A stretch of DNA of 64,000 bases from Fluviibacter sp039805865 (GTDB taxonomy: Bacteria; Pseudomonadota; Gammaproteobacteria; Burkholderiales; Rhodocyclaceae), in NCBI GenBank assembly GCA_039805865.1, contig JBDLTI010000003.1:21268-85267 (forward strand). The letters run 5' to 3'. Position numbers and translations under genes: made by a program. Of this stretch, positions 43,146 through 52,718 are shown piece after piece (the first letter of the stretch is position 1; every line of letters begins with the position of its first letter). The notes below the pieces were generated by a model. It worked only from the letters and a program-made list of their open reading frames with translations. It had not been told where the DNA came from and made no database searches.

Positions 43146-43221
43146 GCGGCAGTAGCTCAGTTGGTAGAGCGATACCTTGCCAAGGTATAGGTCGAGAGTT
43201 CGAGACTCTTCTGCCGCTCCA
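43146..43221 (+). tRNA. tRNA-Gly(GCC), copy 2
   Basis: 76 bases including CCA, identical to the copy at 42936-43011; the flanks differ on both sides, so the duplication is limited to the gene. Anticodon GCC at 43179-43181. Confidence 0.98.
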
Positions 43222-43226
43222 AAATG

Positions 43227-43256
43227 AAAGGCCAGTACGCAAGTACTGGCCTTTTT
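43227..43256 (+). terminator. Terminator of the tRNA cluster
   Basis: AAAGGCCAGTAC (43227-43238), loop GCAA, GTACTGGCCTTT (43243-43254), then a T run. A strong stem with a GNRA loop. Confidence 0.92.
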
Positions 43257-43309
43257 CTTTGTCAATCCGGATGGTAAGGTAGGGCATCTCAATCGACTAA
43301 GGCGATACC

Positions 43310-43606
43310 ATGAAACAAAGCTTCCTGATTTCAATCCTGATACTAGCCTTGGTGGGTTGTTCTAGCCCGGGTGTCCAGAAAATCGGTGACAACCTGTATT
43401 CGGTGTCCGAAAAGAGCCAGCCAACTCAGGCCGCTGCAGAACATATTCCTGATCCGGCGATTGATGACATCAAGGGCGCGGCTAAAGATTATTGCGCGAA
43501 TGACAATAAGAAGGTCAAAGTACTTTCGTATGATCAGCCACAAGATCCGACCATCCGTCAGGATATGTACCGCATGAAATTTAGCTGCGTCTCTGAAGCT
43601 CAATAA
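43310..43606 (+). CDS. Small lipoprotein, unknown function
   Basis: 98 residues. Lipoprotein signal with lipobox LVGC (Cys17), then SSPGVQKIGDNLYSVSEKS and two further cysteines (Cys62 and Cys92) that could form a disulfide. I recognise no family. It is monocistronic, between the tRNA cluster and a terminator-like hairpin at 43633-43654. Confidence 0.75.
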   Translation: MKQSFLISILILALVGCSSPGVQKIGDNLYSVSEKSQPTQAAAEHIPDPAIDDIKGAAKDYCANDNKKVKVLSYDQPQDPTIRQDMYRMKFSCVSEAQ

Positions 43607-43632
43607 AGCAACAGGGGGGGCGGGTTCTAACC

Positions 43633-43654
43633 AAGGGGCGTTTAACGTCCCTTT
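43633..43654. terminator. Terminator-like hairpin after the small lipoprotein
   Basis: AAGGGGCGTT (43633-43642) can pair with AACGTCCCTT (43644-43653) with one G-T pair and opening of the innermost pairs, followed by a short TTT. An AT-rich inverted repeat CATAAT/ATTATG lies at 43675-43690. Both sit between convergent genes. Confidence 0.45.
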
Positions 43655-43717
43655 AACTTACGTACTGTATTTTACATAATATAAATTATGCGCAAATACG
43701 GCATAGGTAGATGAGGC

Positions 43718-44356
43718 TTAAAATGGTACTGGCGAATCAAACACCAGCTTCTGGCCAGTCAAAGGATGATCCAGATCCAGGTGCTTTGCATGTAACAACA
43801 TGCGAGGTGCTTTCGAAAGTGTTTCAGGGTCGGCATACAAAGGGTCGCCAAGGATGGCATGGCCCAATGCCATTAGATGCATACGCAACTGATGTGAGCG
43901 TCCGGTATAAGGTTCCAGATCAACCCGAGTCCAATTTTCTTTTAGGTTTCGTTCTAACACCCAGTAATGCGTCAGTGAAGCTCTACCATTCTCGAAGTCT
44001 ATTTTCTGTCTGGGTCGATTCGGCCAATCTGCCATTAATGGAAAATCAACGCTGCCTTCGTCCTTTTCCATAATGCCGGTGACGATGGCCTCGTAACGTT
44101 TATTAACCAGTCGTTCCCGAAACGATTTGCTGAGACCGCCACTCATGGCTTTATTAATGGGCACCATCATGAGCCCGGATGTCGGCTCATCAAGGCGATG
44201 TACAGCGACAGCTTCCGGATAGTGCGGTTTTATACGTGTAATCACACTGTCCCATTTTTCTGCGCGTCGACCTGGCTGGGAGAGCAACCCGGCTGGTTTA
44301 TCGATCACGAGCATCGTCTCGTCGCTATACAGGATTGGCAGGTCGATCATGCTCAC
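43718..44356 (-). CDS. RluA-family pseudouridine synthase
   Basis: 212 residues from ATG 44356 (or ATG 44350). No S4 domain. The catalytic motif reads HRLDEPTSGLMM (about 53-64) with the conserved Asp, and the typical GRSHQLRMHL is near the C-terminus. The length fits RluA, which modifies 23S rRNA U746 and tRNA U32, but the exact target is not proven. Divergent from dsbB. Confidence 0.88.
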   Translation of the reverse strand: MSMIDLPILYSDETMLVIDKPAGLLSQPGRRAEKWDSVITRIKPHYPEAVAVHRLDEPTSGLMMVPINKAMSGGLSKSFRERLVNKRYEAIVTGIMEKDEGSVDFPLMADWPNRPRQKIDFENGRASLTHYWVLERNLKENWTRVDLEPYTGRSHQLRMHLMALGHAILGDPLYADPETLSKAPRMLLHAKHLDLDHPLTGQKLVFDSPVPF

Positions 44357-44430
44357 GTTGCTTCTTCTCGATATACTGGAGACATAACAGGATCGCTTTC
44401 CGCAGCCAGACGATATTTAATAGACGAAAA

Positions 44431-44928
44431 ATGAAAAAAAGTTATAAAAACAGCAAGTTAACCGCCCTGCTTTGCTACCTGCTGGTTTTGCTGGCGTCCG
44501 TTGTTTCTGTTGGTATTGCACTCTACATGCAGCACGGAAAGGGCTTACAACCTTGCACAATGTGCATTATCCAACGCTATGCCTTCATTTGGATTGGTTT
44601 ATGTGCCTTATTCGCCCTGATTCTGCCATTTCGGCCTGCGCGTATTCTGTTAAGTGTTATGGGAATCGTTGGTGCACTGGGCGGTGCTGTCGCCGCAGGT
44701 CGTAATTTGTGGGTGATGCATCACCCTGAGATCTTGTGTGGCCGAGACCCGGTTGAGCTGTTTCTGAATGGTTTACCAACGGCACAGTGGTTTCCCAAGG
44801 TATTTATGGCGCTTGGCCTGTGTTCTGACCCAATTCCACCCTTATTGGGCCTAGCTTTGCCCACCTGGTCGCTGATTGGCCTGATTGTTCTGGGGTGTTT
44901 GCTGGGTATTGCTATCCGACGTCGTTAA
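44431..44928 (+). CDS. dsbB: Disulfide bond formation protein DsbB
   Basis: 165 residues from ATG 44431; an upstream start at 44335 adds a non-homologous stretch. Inner-membrane quinone-dependent oxidase that recharges DsbA. Four membrane helices; first redox pair in QPCTMCIIQR (C-T-M-C) and second pair spanning EILCGRD ... LGLC. The last 78 bases overlap the 3' end of the outer-membrane channel gene on the other strand. Confidence 0.92.
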   Translation: MKKSYKNSKLTALLCYLLVLLASVVSVGIALYMQHGKGLQPCTMCIIQRYAFIWIGLCALFALILPFRPARILLSVMGIVGALGGAVAAGRNLWVMHHPEILCGRDPVELFLNGLPTAQWFPKVFMALGLCSDPIPPLLGLALPTWSLIGLIVLGCLLGIAIRRR

Positions 44929-46413
44929 CGGATTCTTATCGGACGCCTTGCTTTGTGTTTGCCAGCTGCCACCTAAGGCTTTGATTAGCAAGACACTGGC
45001 ATTAAGTCGTTGTTGCGCAATGAGAATCGACTTCTGTTGATTGCTCAGCGCACTATTTTTCGCCACCACCACGTTCGTGAAGTTGTCGATGCCGGCCTGG
45101 TAGCGGTTCAACGCGATAACAACGCCGCGTTCAGCAAGGTCAGCAGCTTCATCCTGAATACCGGCCTCTTCTTCATAGATACGTAAAGCGGCCAGCTGGG
45201 TTTCAACTTCCTGCATGGCTGTCAGTACCGCTTGGCGATAGGTTGCGACGTTTTCATCGTAAACGCCACGGGCCTGCTCAACGTTGGCGGCACGGGCGCC
45301 AAAATCAAGCAAGGTCAGCGCCAGGCTTGGGCCTATCCCCCAATACATAAAAGGGGCCGTGAGGAGTTGGCTAAACGATTGACCTAGATAGCCGATGTTG
45401 TTCTGGTTGCTGTTTAAAGTCAGGCTTGGAAAGTACGCCGCCATTTGGTAGCCAATTTGCGCGTTAGCCACAGCCATGCGCCTTTCAGCAGCTGCGACGT
45501 CCGGTCTGCGCTCAAGCAAATCGGACGGCAACCCCGCAGGTACAACTGGAACCATTAGATGAGATCTTGCCGGTAACGGATTGAATTCAATTGATAAATC
45601 AGCGGGCGGCTTGCCGATTAATACCGCAATCAGATTTTCTTGTGCCGCTCGATTAACCCCCACATCAATCAGTTGTGCCTGAACGCTACGGTACTGTGCG
45701 CCAGCATTGATCAGATCCTGGCGCGCCTTAACACCGACTTCATACTGGTTTTTAGTCAAACGCACCGCTTCCATGTTGGACGCGGTGGTATCTGTAAGGA
45801 GCTGCTTTTGTGAATCCAGAGATCGCACCAGAAAATAAGCCTGAGCTAACTGCGTCTGCATCGAAAGTTTTGCATTTTCCAGATCGGCAACGCTAGCAAC
45901 CAGACTGGCGTCCTTAGACTCTACGTTTCTGCGTAATTTGCCCCATAGATCACTATCCCAGGTGATTCCGCCATACATGTTGACCTGATTGAGGATGGCG
46001 CCATCGTTAATAGTGCCATCGGGGTTAACCAGATTACCCATACCCGTGCCTGAAGCCTGGCGCCCACCATTGGCGTTAAGACCAAAGGTGGGATAGCGTG
46101 CTGCATTGGCACCACTGACTAATGCCTGTGCCTGGCGAACTCTGGCAACGTAAATGGCGATGTTCTGGTTATTGGGTGACACCTGCGCCATCAGCTCATC
46201 AAGCTGTGGGTCTTTGTAAATCTTCCACCATTCACCCTTAGTCACATCATCTTCGGGCGCGGCAATCTTCCAGCCCGGTGCGGGTTTGAATTCGGCAGAG
46301 ATCGGCGCATCCGGGCGCACATAATCGGGCCCGACCGAACAACCGGCGGCCATTAAGCTAACGCCCAACAGCGATAGCCAGAGTTTGATCGAAGTCGTGT
46401 GCTTACGTGACAT
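44851..46413 (-). CDS. Outer-membrane efflux lipoprotein (NodT/OprM type)
   Basis: 520 residues. Lipobox MAAGC with Cys25, then CSVGPDYVRPDAP, the standard start of NodT-family TolC-like channels. Long coiled helices and the repeat pattern of the OEP domain follow (RRPDVAAAERRMAVANAQIGY). The C-terminal about 40 residues are Gln/Asn/Ser-rich and lie partly in the overlap with dsbB. It is the last gene of the mdtABC-like operon, three bases after mdtC, and completes the tripartite pump. Confidence 0.92.
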   Translation of the reverse strand: MSRKHTTSIKLWLSLLGVSLMAAGCSVGPDYVRPDAPISAEFKPAPGWKIAAPEDDVTKGEWWKIYKDPQLDELMAQVSPNNQNIAIYVARVRQAQALVSGANAARYPTFGLNANGGRQASGTGMGNLVNPDGTINDGAILNQVNMYGGITWDSDLWGKLRRNVESKDASLVASVADLENAKLSMQTQLAQAYFLVRSLDSQKQLLTDTTASNMEAVRLTKNQYEVGVKARQDLINAGAQYRSVQAQLIDVGVNRAAQENLIAVLIGKPPADLSIEFNPLPARSHLMVPVVPAGLPSDLLERRPDVAAAERRMAVANAQIGYQMAAYFPSLTLNSNQNNIGYLGQSFSQLLTAPFMYWGIGPSLALTLLDFGARAANVEQARGVYDENVATYRQAVLTAMQEVETQLAALRIYEEEAGIQDEAADLAERGVVIALNRYQAGIDNFTNVVVAKNSALSNQQKSILIAQQRLNASVLLIKALGGSWQTQSKASDKNPLTTSDSNTQQTPQNNQANQRPGGQS

Positions 46414-46416
46414 AAA

Positions 46417-49400
46417 TTAAGGCGATTCCACAGTCGCTATTCTAGCGGGTGGCGTCCCCTCTTCCTTCGGTTTGCGTGTAAATCGATCCAGCGCAAGAAA
46501 TACCACCGGGGTCGTGTAAAGCGTCAGAATCTGGCTCAGGATGAGGCCGCCCACAATGGCAACCCCGAGTGGTACGCGAAGTTCTGCCCCATCGCCCTGC
46601 CCGATCGCTAAAGGAATAGCAGCAAAAAGTGCCGCAAAGGTCGTCATCATGATTGGCCGGAATCGGAGTAAACAAGCTTGATGAATCGCTTCCCGAGCGG
46701 CCATTCCTCTTCGCTGGGCAGAAATGGCGAAGTCGATCATCATGATCGCATTTTTCTTGACGATGCCTATCAGGAGAATAACGCCTATGAGTGAAATAAT
46801 ATTGAAATCAGTTCCTGTGGCCAGAATGGCAAGTAACGCACCGACTCCGGCAGATGGCAGCGTCGACAGAATCGTCAGTGGATGAATCAGGCTTTCGTAA
46901 AGCATGCCAAGAACAATATAAACGGCAATGATGGCCGCCAGTATCAGTAGGGGCTGTGATTTCATTGAAGCTTGAAAGGCTTTGGCGCTTCCTGAAAATA
47001 CACCTCGTACCGAATCAGGTACGCCTATCTCATACATCGTGGTCTGAATTGCCTCGGTTGCTTGTGACAAAGACACGCCAAGCGGTAGGTTGAACGATAA
47101 GGTCGACACAACAAAGGCACCCTCATGGTTCACCGCAAGGGGCGTCTTATCCGGCAGAATCCGGGCGACATTACTTAAAGCGACCTGTCGTGCCGGCGTG
47201 TTTGCGGTAGCAGGCACGTTCAGCATCATCCGATCTAGTGTATCCGGGCGTTGGGTATATTCAGGCGCAGCTTCCAGAACCACGCGATACTGGTTCAGCG
47301 GCCTGTAAATCACTGAGACCTGGCGTTGACCAAACAGATTATTCAATGCGGCATCAATCATTTTCGGTGTAATGCCAAGGCGGAAAGCGGCGTCACGATC
47401 AATTTCCACGCGGGTTTGCAGCCCAAGGTCCTGCTGGTCAGTATTTACATCAGCCAATACCGGTAATTTGCTTAATGCGGCACGAATCTTCGGTTCCCAC
47501 TCGCGAAGCTCTTCCAGATCGTCGCTCTGTAACGAAAACTGATACTGCGCATTAGATGGGCGACCGCCGATGCGAATATCCTGCATGGGCACCAGGAACA
47601 AGCCGGCACCCGGCTCTCTCCCCAGTTTTGGTCGGAGGCGATTCACCACCTCATCGGCAGATACATCCCGCTGACTGAGTGGTTTTAAAGAAATAAATAC
47701 GATGCCGCTATTACGTTGTGAGCCGCCGGTAAAACCAGAAACTTTGTGAACGGCCGGATCATCCTGAATGATGTTGATGAATTTGGTGAGCTTGTCTTTC
47801 ATGGTGCTGAAAGAGACAGACTGATCTGCCTGAATGAATCCCATAATCCGCCCTGTATCCTGCTGTGGAAAGAACCCCTTGGGCACAATCTTGTAAAGCT
47901 GGAAATTAAGTACGATGGTGACCAATAGGCCTGCCAGCATCAGTTTGCGGTGATCCAGCGCCCAGCCAATCGTGTTGGCATAGCCCGCATGAACCCGATC
48001 AAACGTTTTCGTAAACCCTGTTTGTAGCCATTGAAAGGCAGTGGCCACACGCGCCCCGATCCGCTGGAAGCGGTTTCGCTTCGCATGCGGCGAGGCAGGT
48101 ATCTTGGCGGCATGTTCACGGAGCAGGATGTCCGTCATCATGGGCGTCACGGTGAGAGAAATCACCATCGAGATCAGGATCGCGATTGATAACACCACGG
48201 CAAACTCACGGAATAGCCGTCCGATAATGCCCCCCATCAGCAAGATGGGGAGAAATACGGCAATGAGCGATAGGCTGATCGAAATAACGGTAAAGCTCAC
48301 CTCCTTCGTGCCTTGCAAGACCGCCTGTCGTAAAGGCATACCAGCTTCCCGGTGTCGGGTGATGTTTTCCAGTACAACAATAGCGTCATCCACGACAAAA
48401 CCTGTCGCAATCGTGAGCGCCATCAGGCTCAGATTATCAAGACTGTAATTGCATAGGTACATCACGCCGAAGGTGCCAATGAGGGATACGGGCACAACAA
48501 TCCCGGGAATGAGCGTGGCACGTCCATTCTTGAGGAATAGATAGACGGCCAGAATGACCAACGCTACCGAAAGTACCAATGTCCGTTCAACTTCTTTTAA
48601 CGAGGCCAGAATCGTTGGCGTACGATCCATCACCGTTTCAATGCGGATACCCGCCGGTATGGATGCTTCCAGCTGCGGCAGAACGGCTTTGACACGGGCC
48701 ACGGTTTCAATAATGTTGGCACCGGGTTGCCGATACAGGATGAGCATGACCGAACGTTGGCCATTGGTGAGACCAATGTTGCGGACATCCTGTACAGAGT
48801 CGGTCACCGTTGCAACATCCTCCAGCCTGACGGGTGCGCCATTACGCCAGACCACAATGACAGGTTTATAGTCTGCAGCGGTTTTAGCCTGATCATTGGC
48901 CTGCACGATCCATCGTCGGTGATCGTTCTCAAGCGTGCCCTTGGGTAGGTTCAGATTGGCCTTGAGTACGGCATTGCGGATATCTTCACTACTGATTCCC
49001 ATGGCTTGAATAACCGCGGGAATGACTGTGACACGAACAGCCGGTTGTGCACTGCCACCCACCGTAACCTGGCCGATGCCACTAATCTGGGAAAGTTTTT
49101 GGGAAAGGACCGAGTCAGCCGCATCGTAAATCTGAGCGACATCCAGCGTTTCCGACGTGAGTGCCATCACCATAATGGGTGAGTCCGCCGGATTTACCTT
49201 ACGATACGTCGGGTTGGATGGCAGGCCTGTAGGTAGCAATGCGCGGGCTGCCACAATAGCCGCCTGCACATCACGCGCCGCCCCATCGATATTGCGATCA
49301 AGATCAAACTGCAGCGTAATATTGGTTGAGCCCTGCGTACTGATCGAGGTCATTTCAGTAATGCCGGCAATCCGACTCAGGGATCGCTCAAGGGGCGTGG

Positions 49401-49590
49401 CAATACTGGAGGCCATTGTTTCCGGGCTTGCTCCGGCCAAGGAAGCGCGTACGGAGATCGTCGGAAAATCGACCTGAGGCAATGGCGCAACAGGTAGCTG
49501 CAGAAAACCGATGATGCCCGAAATCGTCACCGCAACAACGAGCAGCGTAGTCGCAATAGGACGTTCAACAAAAAGCCGCAGCCAGTTCAC
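46417..49590 (-). CDS. mdtC: RND multidrug efflux transporter, MdtC type
   Basis: 1057 residues, twelve membrane helices with two large periplasmic loops. The N-terminus (RPIATTLLVVAVTISGIIGF, LPVAPLPQVDFPTISV) follows MdtC of E. coli closely. Proton-relay residues lie in the GFVVDDAIVVLENI segment of helix 4. It works with the MdtB-like partner as a heteromultimer exporting bile salts, novobiocin and similar compounds. Its start overlaps mdtB by four bases. Confidence 0.93.
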   Translation of the reverse strand: MNWLRLFVERPIATTLLVVAVTISGIIGFLQLPVAPLPQVDFPTISVRASLAGASPETMASSIATPLERSLSRIAGITEMTSISTQGSTNITLQFDLDRNIDGAARDVQAAIVAARALLPTGLPSNPTYRKVNPADSPIMVMALTSETLDVAQIYDAADSVLSQKLSQISGIGQVTVGGSAQPAVRVTVIPAVIQAMGISSEDIRNAVLKANLNLPKGTLENDHRRWIVQANDQAKTAADYKPVIVVWRNGAPVRLEDVATVTDSVQDVRNIGLTNGQRSVMLILYRQPGANIIETVARVKAVLPQLEASIPAGIRIETVMDRTPTILASLKEVERTLVLSVALVILAVYLFLKNGRATLIPGIVVPVSLIGTFGVMYLCNYSLDNLSLMALTIATGFVVDDAIVVLENITRHREAGMPLRQAVLQGTKEVSFTVISISLSLIAVFLPILLMGGIIGRLFREFAVVLSIAILISMVISLTVTPMMTDILLREHAAKIPASPHAKRNRFQRIGARVATAFQWLQTGFTKTFDRVHAGYANTIGWALDHRKLMLAGLLVTIVLNFQLYKIVPKGFFPQQDTGRIMGFIQADQSVSFSTMKDKLTKFINIIQDDPAVHKVSGFTGGSQRNSGIVFISLKPLSQRDVSADEVVNRLRPKLGREPGAGLFLVPMQDIRIGGRPSNAQYQFSLQSDDLEELREWEPKIRAALSKLPVLADVNTDQQDLGLQTRVEIDRDAAFRLGITPKMIDAALNNLFGQRQVSVIYRPLNQYRVVLEAAPEYTQRPDTLDRMMLNVPATANTPARQVALSNVARILPDKTPLAVNHEGAFVVSTLSFNLPLGVSLSQATEAIQTTMYEIGVPDSVRGVFSGSAKAFQASMKSQPLLILAAIIAVYIVLGMLYESLIHPLTILSTLPSAGVGALLAILATGTDFNIISLIGVILLIGIVKKNAIMMIDFAISAQRRGMAAREAIHQACLLRFRPIMMTTFAALFAAIPLAIGQGDGAELRVPLGVAIVGGLILSQILTLYTTPVVFLALDRFTRKPKEEGTPPARIATVESP

Positions 49591-52500
49591 GAATCTCTGC
49601 CGCCAGAAGTATCCGTGGTCGGTGCTGCATTCAAATCCCAGCCCGTCCGTTCTTTAATCCGCTGCGCCAGTCGGTCGAAGTACAGATAAATCACAGGCGT
49701 TGTAAACAGGGTCAGTAACTGACTCAGCAACAACCCACCGACCATGGCAATACCCAGTGGCTGGCGTAATTCGCTACCAATCCCCCCGCCCAGCATGAGG
49801 GGCAATGCCCCCAGCAACGCGGCCATCGTGGTCATGAGAATCGGCCGGAATCGCAACAGACAGGCCTGGTGAATGGCATCACGGGGTGACAGCCCTTCCC
49901 TGCGCTCGGCGTCGAGTGCAAAGTCGATCATCATGATGGCGTTCTTTTTAACGATGCCGATCAGCAGAATGATGCCAATAATGCCAATGATGCCCAGATC
50001 ATTGCCTGTGAGCATCAAAGACAGCAAAGCCCCTACGCCCGCTGAGGGCAGCGTCGAAAGGATCGTAATCGGATGGATATAGCTCTCGTAGAGCACACCA
50101 AGCACAATATACATCGTCACAATGGCAGCCAGAATCAAAAGTACCGTGCTGCTGAGTGAGGATTCAAAAGCATTGGCCGCCCCTTGGAGGTGACTGCGCA
50201 CACCGGTTGGCAAACCGATCTCCGCCTCGCCTTCTCGCACAGCATCTACAGCGGCACCAAGTGAAACGCCCTCAGGCAGATTGAAGGAGATGGTTGCTGC
50301 CGGGAACTGGCTGTAGCGATTAATCGCGAGCATCATTTCAGCTTCACGTATTTGAGCCAGCACATTCATCGGCACCTGTTGACCGCTCAATGAGGGCACA
50401 TACAGCTGATTCAGTGATTTGGGATCAATCTTGAAATTGGGCTCTGCTTCCAGTACGACACGGTACTGATTAGATTGCGTGTAGATGGTAGAAATAAGTC
50501 TTTGGCCGTAGGCACTATAGAGTGCATTGTCGATGGCATCGACAGAAACCCCCATGCGGCCAGCCGTATCTCGGTCAATATCGATGTAGATCTGTAAGCC
50601 TTTGGTCTGCAGATCAGAACTTACATCAGCCAGCCGCCGTGATTGACGCAAACGTTCAACCAGTTTCTCGGTCGTTTTGACCACCAGCTGCTCATCCGGG
50701 CCTTCAAGTGTGAATTGATACCGGTTCTTAGTGACGCGATCTTCAATCGTGAGGTCTTGTACCGGCTGCAGAAAAAGACTGATACCCGGAATATCCTGCA
50801 CACGTGCCTTGAGGCGGTGAATGATCGCTTCAACACGATCATCCCGCATGGCAATAGGCTTCAGGTTAATCTGGATGCGCCCGGTGTTGAGTGTGGTGTT
50901 GGCGCCATCAATGCCGATAAATGACGACAGGCTCTCAACATCCGGATCTTCCAGAATCGCATTGGCGATGGCCTGCTGACGTTGGGACATCGCCTGGAAC
51001 GACACGCTCTGATCTGCTTCGGTAACCCCCTGGATAACACCCGTATCTTCAACAGGGAAGAATCCTTTAGGAATGACAATATATAGCAGCACGGTTAACA
51101 GCAAGGTGCCTACGGCCACCTGCAACGTCAGGCGTTGGCGATCCAGCACCCAATTCAAGGCCAGTTCATAACGTTGAACAAGACGATCAAATGAAGTGCC
51201 TACCCAGCGCATGAAGGCACCGTGTTTCACCAGATGTTCATCGGCTCGGAGTAGCTTGGCGCACATCATCGGCGTCAGCGTGAGGGACACAAAAGCAGAA
51301 ATCAGAATGGCCACAGCCAGGGTAATGGCAAACTCCCTGAACAGCCTGCCAACCACATCGCTCATGAACAGTAGCGGAATCAGCACAGCGATGAGAGAGA
51401 TCGTGAGCGAAATAATCGTAAAGCCAATCTCGCGTGCGCCCTTTAAAGCGGCGTTGAGCGGTGATTCACCCAGCTCAAGATGGCGGGCAATGTTTTCAAT
51501 CATGACAATCGCGTCATCGACGACAAAGCCGGTTGCGATTGTTAACGCCATCAGACTCAGGTTGTTAATAGAAAATCCGGCCAGATACATCACGGCAAAG
51601 GTGCCCACCAGAGACAGCGGCACAGCAACTGATGGAATAATCGTGGCGGGCACGCTGCGCAGGAACAGATAAATCACCATCACAACCAACGCAATGGCCA
51701 GCATGAGTTCAGAACGCACATCGTTGACAGAGGCACGGATCGTGATGGTTCGATCTGTCAGGACTTTCAATTCTGCGGCGGCAGGCAGGCTGGCCTGTAG
51801 CTGCGGCATAAGGGCATTAATGCGGTCGACCACTGCAATCACATTGGCGCCAGGCTGCCGCTGAACATTCACCAGCACTGCAGGTTGCCGGTTGACCCAT
51901 GCCGAGAGGTAAGCGTTTTCGGCCCCCTCCCCGACTTCGGCTAGCTGGCTAAGACGTACAGGCGCGCCATTGCGCCAGGCAACAATCACGTTGCGATATT
52001 CATCCGCAGACTTTAGCTGGTCGTTCGCATCGATCGTTACCGCACGCAGATCACCATCAAAGCTACCTTTGGGATCATTGACGTTAGTGTTGCCAATCGC
52101 TGTCCGGATATCCTCAAAACTCAGGTTCATGGCGGCCAGTGTTGTTGGGTTGACCTGAACCCTTACCGCAGGCCGACGACCGCCGCTCAGCGAAACCAGG
52201 CCGACACCACTCACCTGGGAGATCTTCTGGGCTAAGCGCGTTTCCACAAGATCGTGGAGTCGCGTTACCGGTAATGTGGGTGATGTAATGGCCAGCGTGA
52301 TGATGGGCGCATCGGCAGGATTGACCTTGCTATAGACCGGTGGCGTAGGCAGATCTTTAGGCAACAGATTGGTTGCCGCGTTAATTGCCGCCTGCACCTG
52401 TTGTTCGGCAACATCCAGTGCCATATCCAACGTGAAGCGCAATACGATGACCGAGCTACCTGTCGAACTGGTCGACGTCATTTGTTCCAGACCGGGCATC

Positions 52501-52718
52501 TGGCCAAACTGTCTTTCTAGGGGTGCCGTTACGGTTCCCGTCATCACCTCCGGGCTGGCACCCGGGTAAAAGGTATTCACCTGGATCGTCGGGTAATCCA
52601 CCTCCGGCAATGCAGAAGTGGGCAACAAGCGATAGGCAATTAAACCCACCAGCAGAATTGCCACCATCAGTAATGAGGTGGCAACCGGTCTGAGAATAAA
52701 TAAACGGGAGGGATTCAC
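49587..52718 (-). CDS. mdtB: RND multidrug efflux transporter, MdtB type
   Basis: 1043 residues. N-terminus PSRLFILRPVATSLLMVAIL and LPEVDYPTIQVNTFYPGASP match MdtB. Helix 4 has GFVVDDAIVMIENI. Pairs with the MdtC-type gene downstream. Four-base overlaps with both neighbours indicate translational coupling. Confidence 0.93.
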   Translation of the reverse strand: MNPSRLFILRPVATSLLMVAILLVGLIAYRLLPTSALPEVDYPTIQVNTFYPGASPEVMTGTVTAPLERQFGQMPGLEQMTSTSSTGSSVIVLRFTLDMALDVAEQQVQAAINAATNLLPKDLPTPPVYSKVNPADAPIITLAITSPTLPVTRLHDLVETRLAQKISQVSGVGLVSLSGGRRPAVRVQVNPTTLAAMNLSFEDIRTAIGNTNVNDPKGSFDGDLRAVTIDANDQLKSADEYRNVIVAWRNGAPVRLSQLAEVGEGAENAYLSAWVNRQPAVLVNVQRQPGANVIAVVDRINALMPQLQASLPAAAELKVLTDRTITIRASVNDVRSELMLAIALVVMVIYLFLRSVPATIIPSVAVPLSLVGTFAVMYLAGFSINNLSLMALTIATGFVVDDAIVMIENIARHLELGESPLNAALKGAREIGFTIISLTISLIAVLIPLLFMSDVVGRLFREFAITLAVAILISAFVSLTLTPMMCAKLLRADEHLVKHGAFMRWVGTSFDRLVQRYELALNWVLDRQRLTLQVAVGTLLLTVLLYIVIPKGFFPVEDTGVIQGVTEADQSVSFQAMSQRQQAIANAILEDPDVESLSSFIGIDGANTTLNTGRIQINLKPIAMRDDRVEAIIHRLKARVQDIPGISLFLQPVQDLTIEDRVTKNRYQFTLEGPDEQLVVKTTEKLVERLRQSRRLADVSSDLQTKGLQIYIDIDRDTAGRMGVSVDAIDNALYSAYGQRLISTIYTQSNQYRVVLEAEPNFKIDPKSLNQLYVPSLSGQQVPMNVLAQIREAEMMLAINRYSQFPAATISFNLPEGVSLGAAVDAVREGEAEIGLPTGVRSHLQGAANAFESSLSSTVLLILAAIVTMYIVLGVLYESYIHPITILSTLPSAGVGALLSLMLTGNDLGIIGIIGIILLIGIVKKNAIMMIDFALDAERREGLSPRDAIHQACLLRFRPILMTTMAALLGALPLMLGGGIGSELRQPLGIAMVGGLLLSQLLTLFTTPVIYLYFDRLAQRIKERTGWDLNAAPTTDTSGGRDS

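Noticed and set aside
42906..43334. Minus-strand frame of 142 codons with a repeated peptide
   Set aside because: It is the reverse translation of the two identical tRNA-Gly genes and tRNA-Cys; the repeat is the tRNA duplication.
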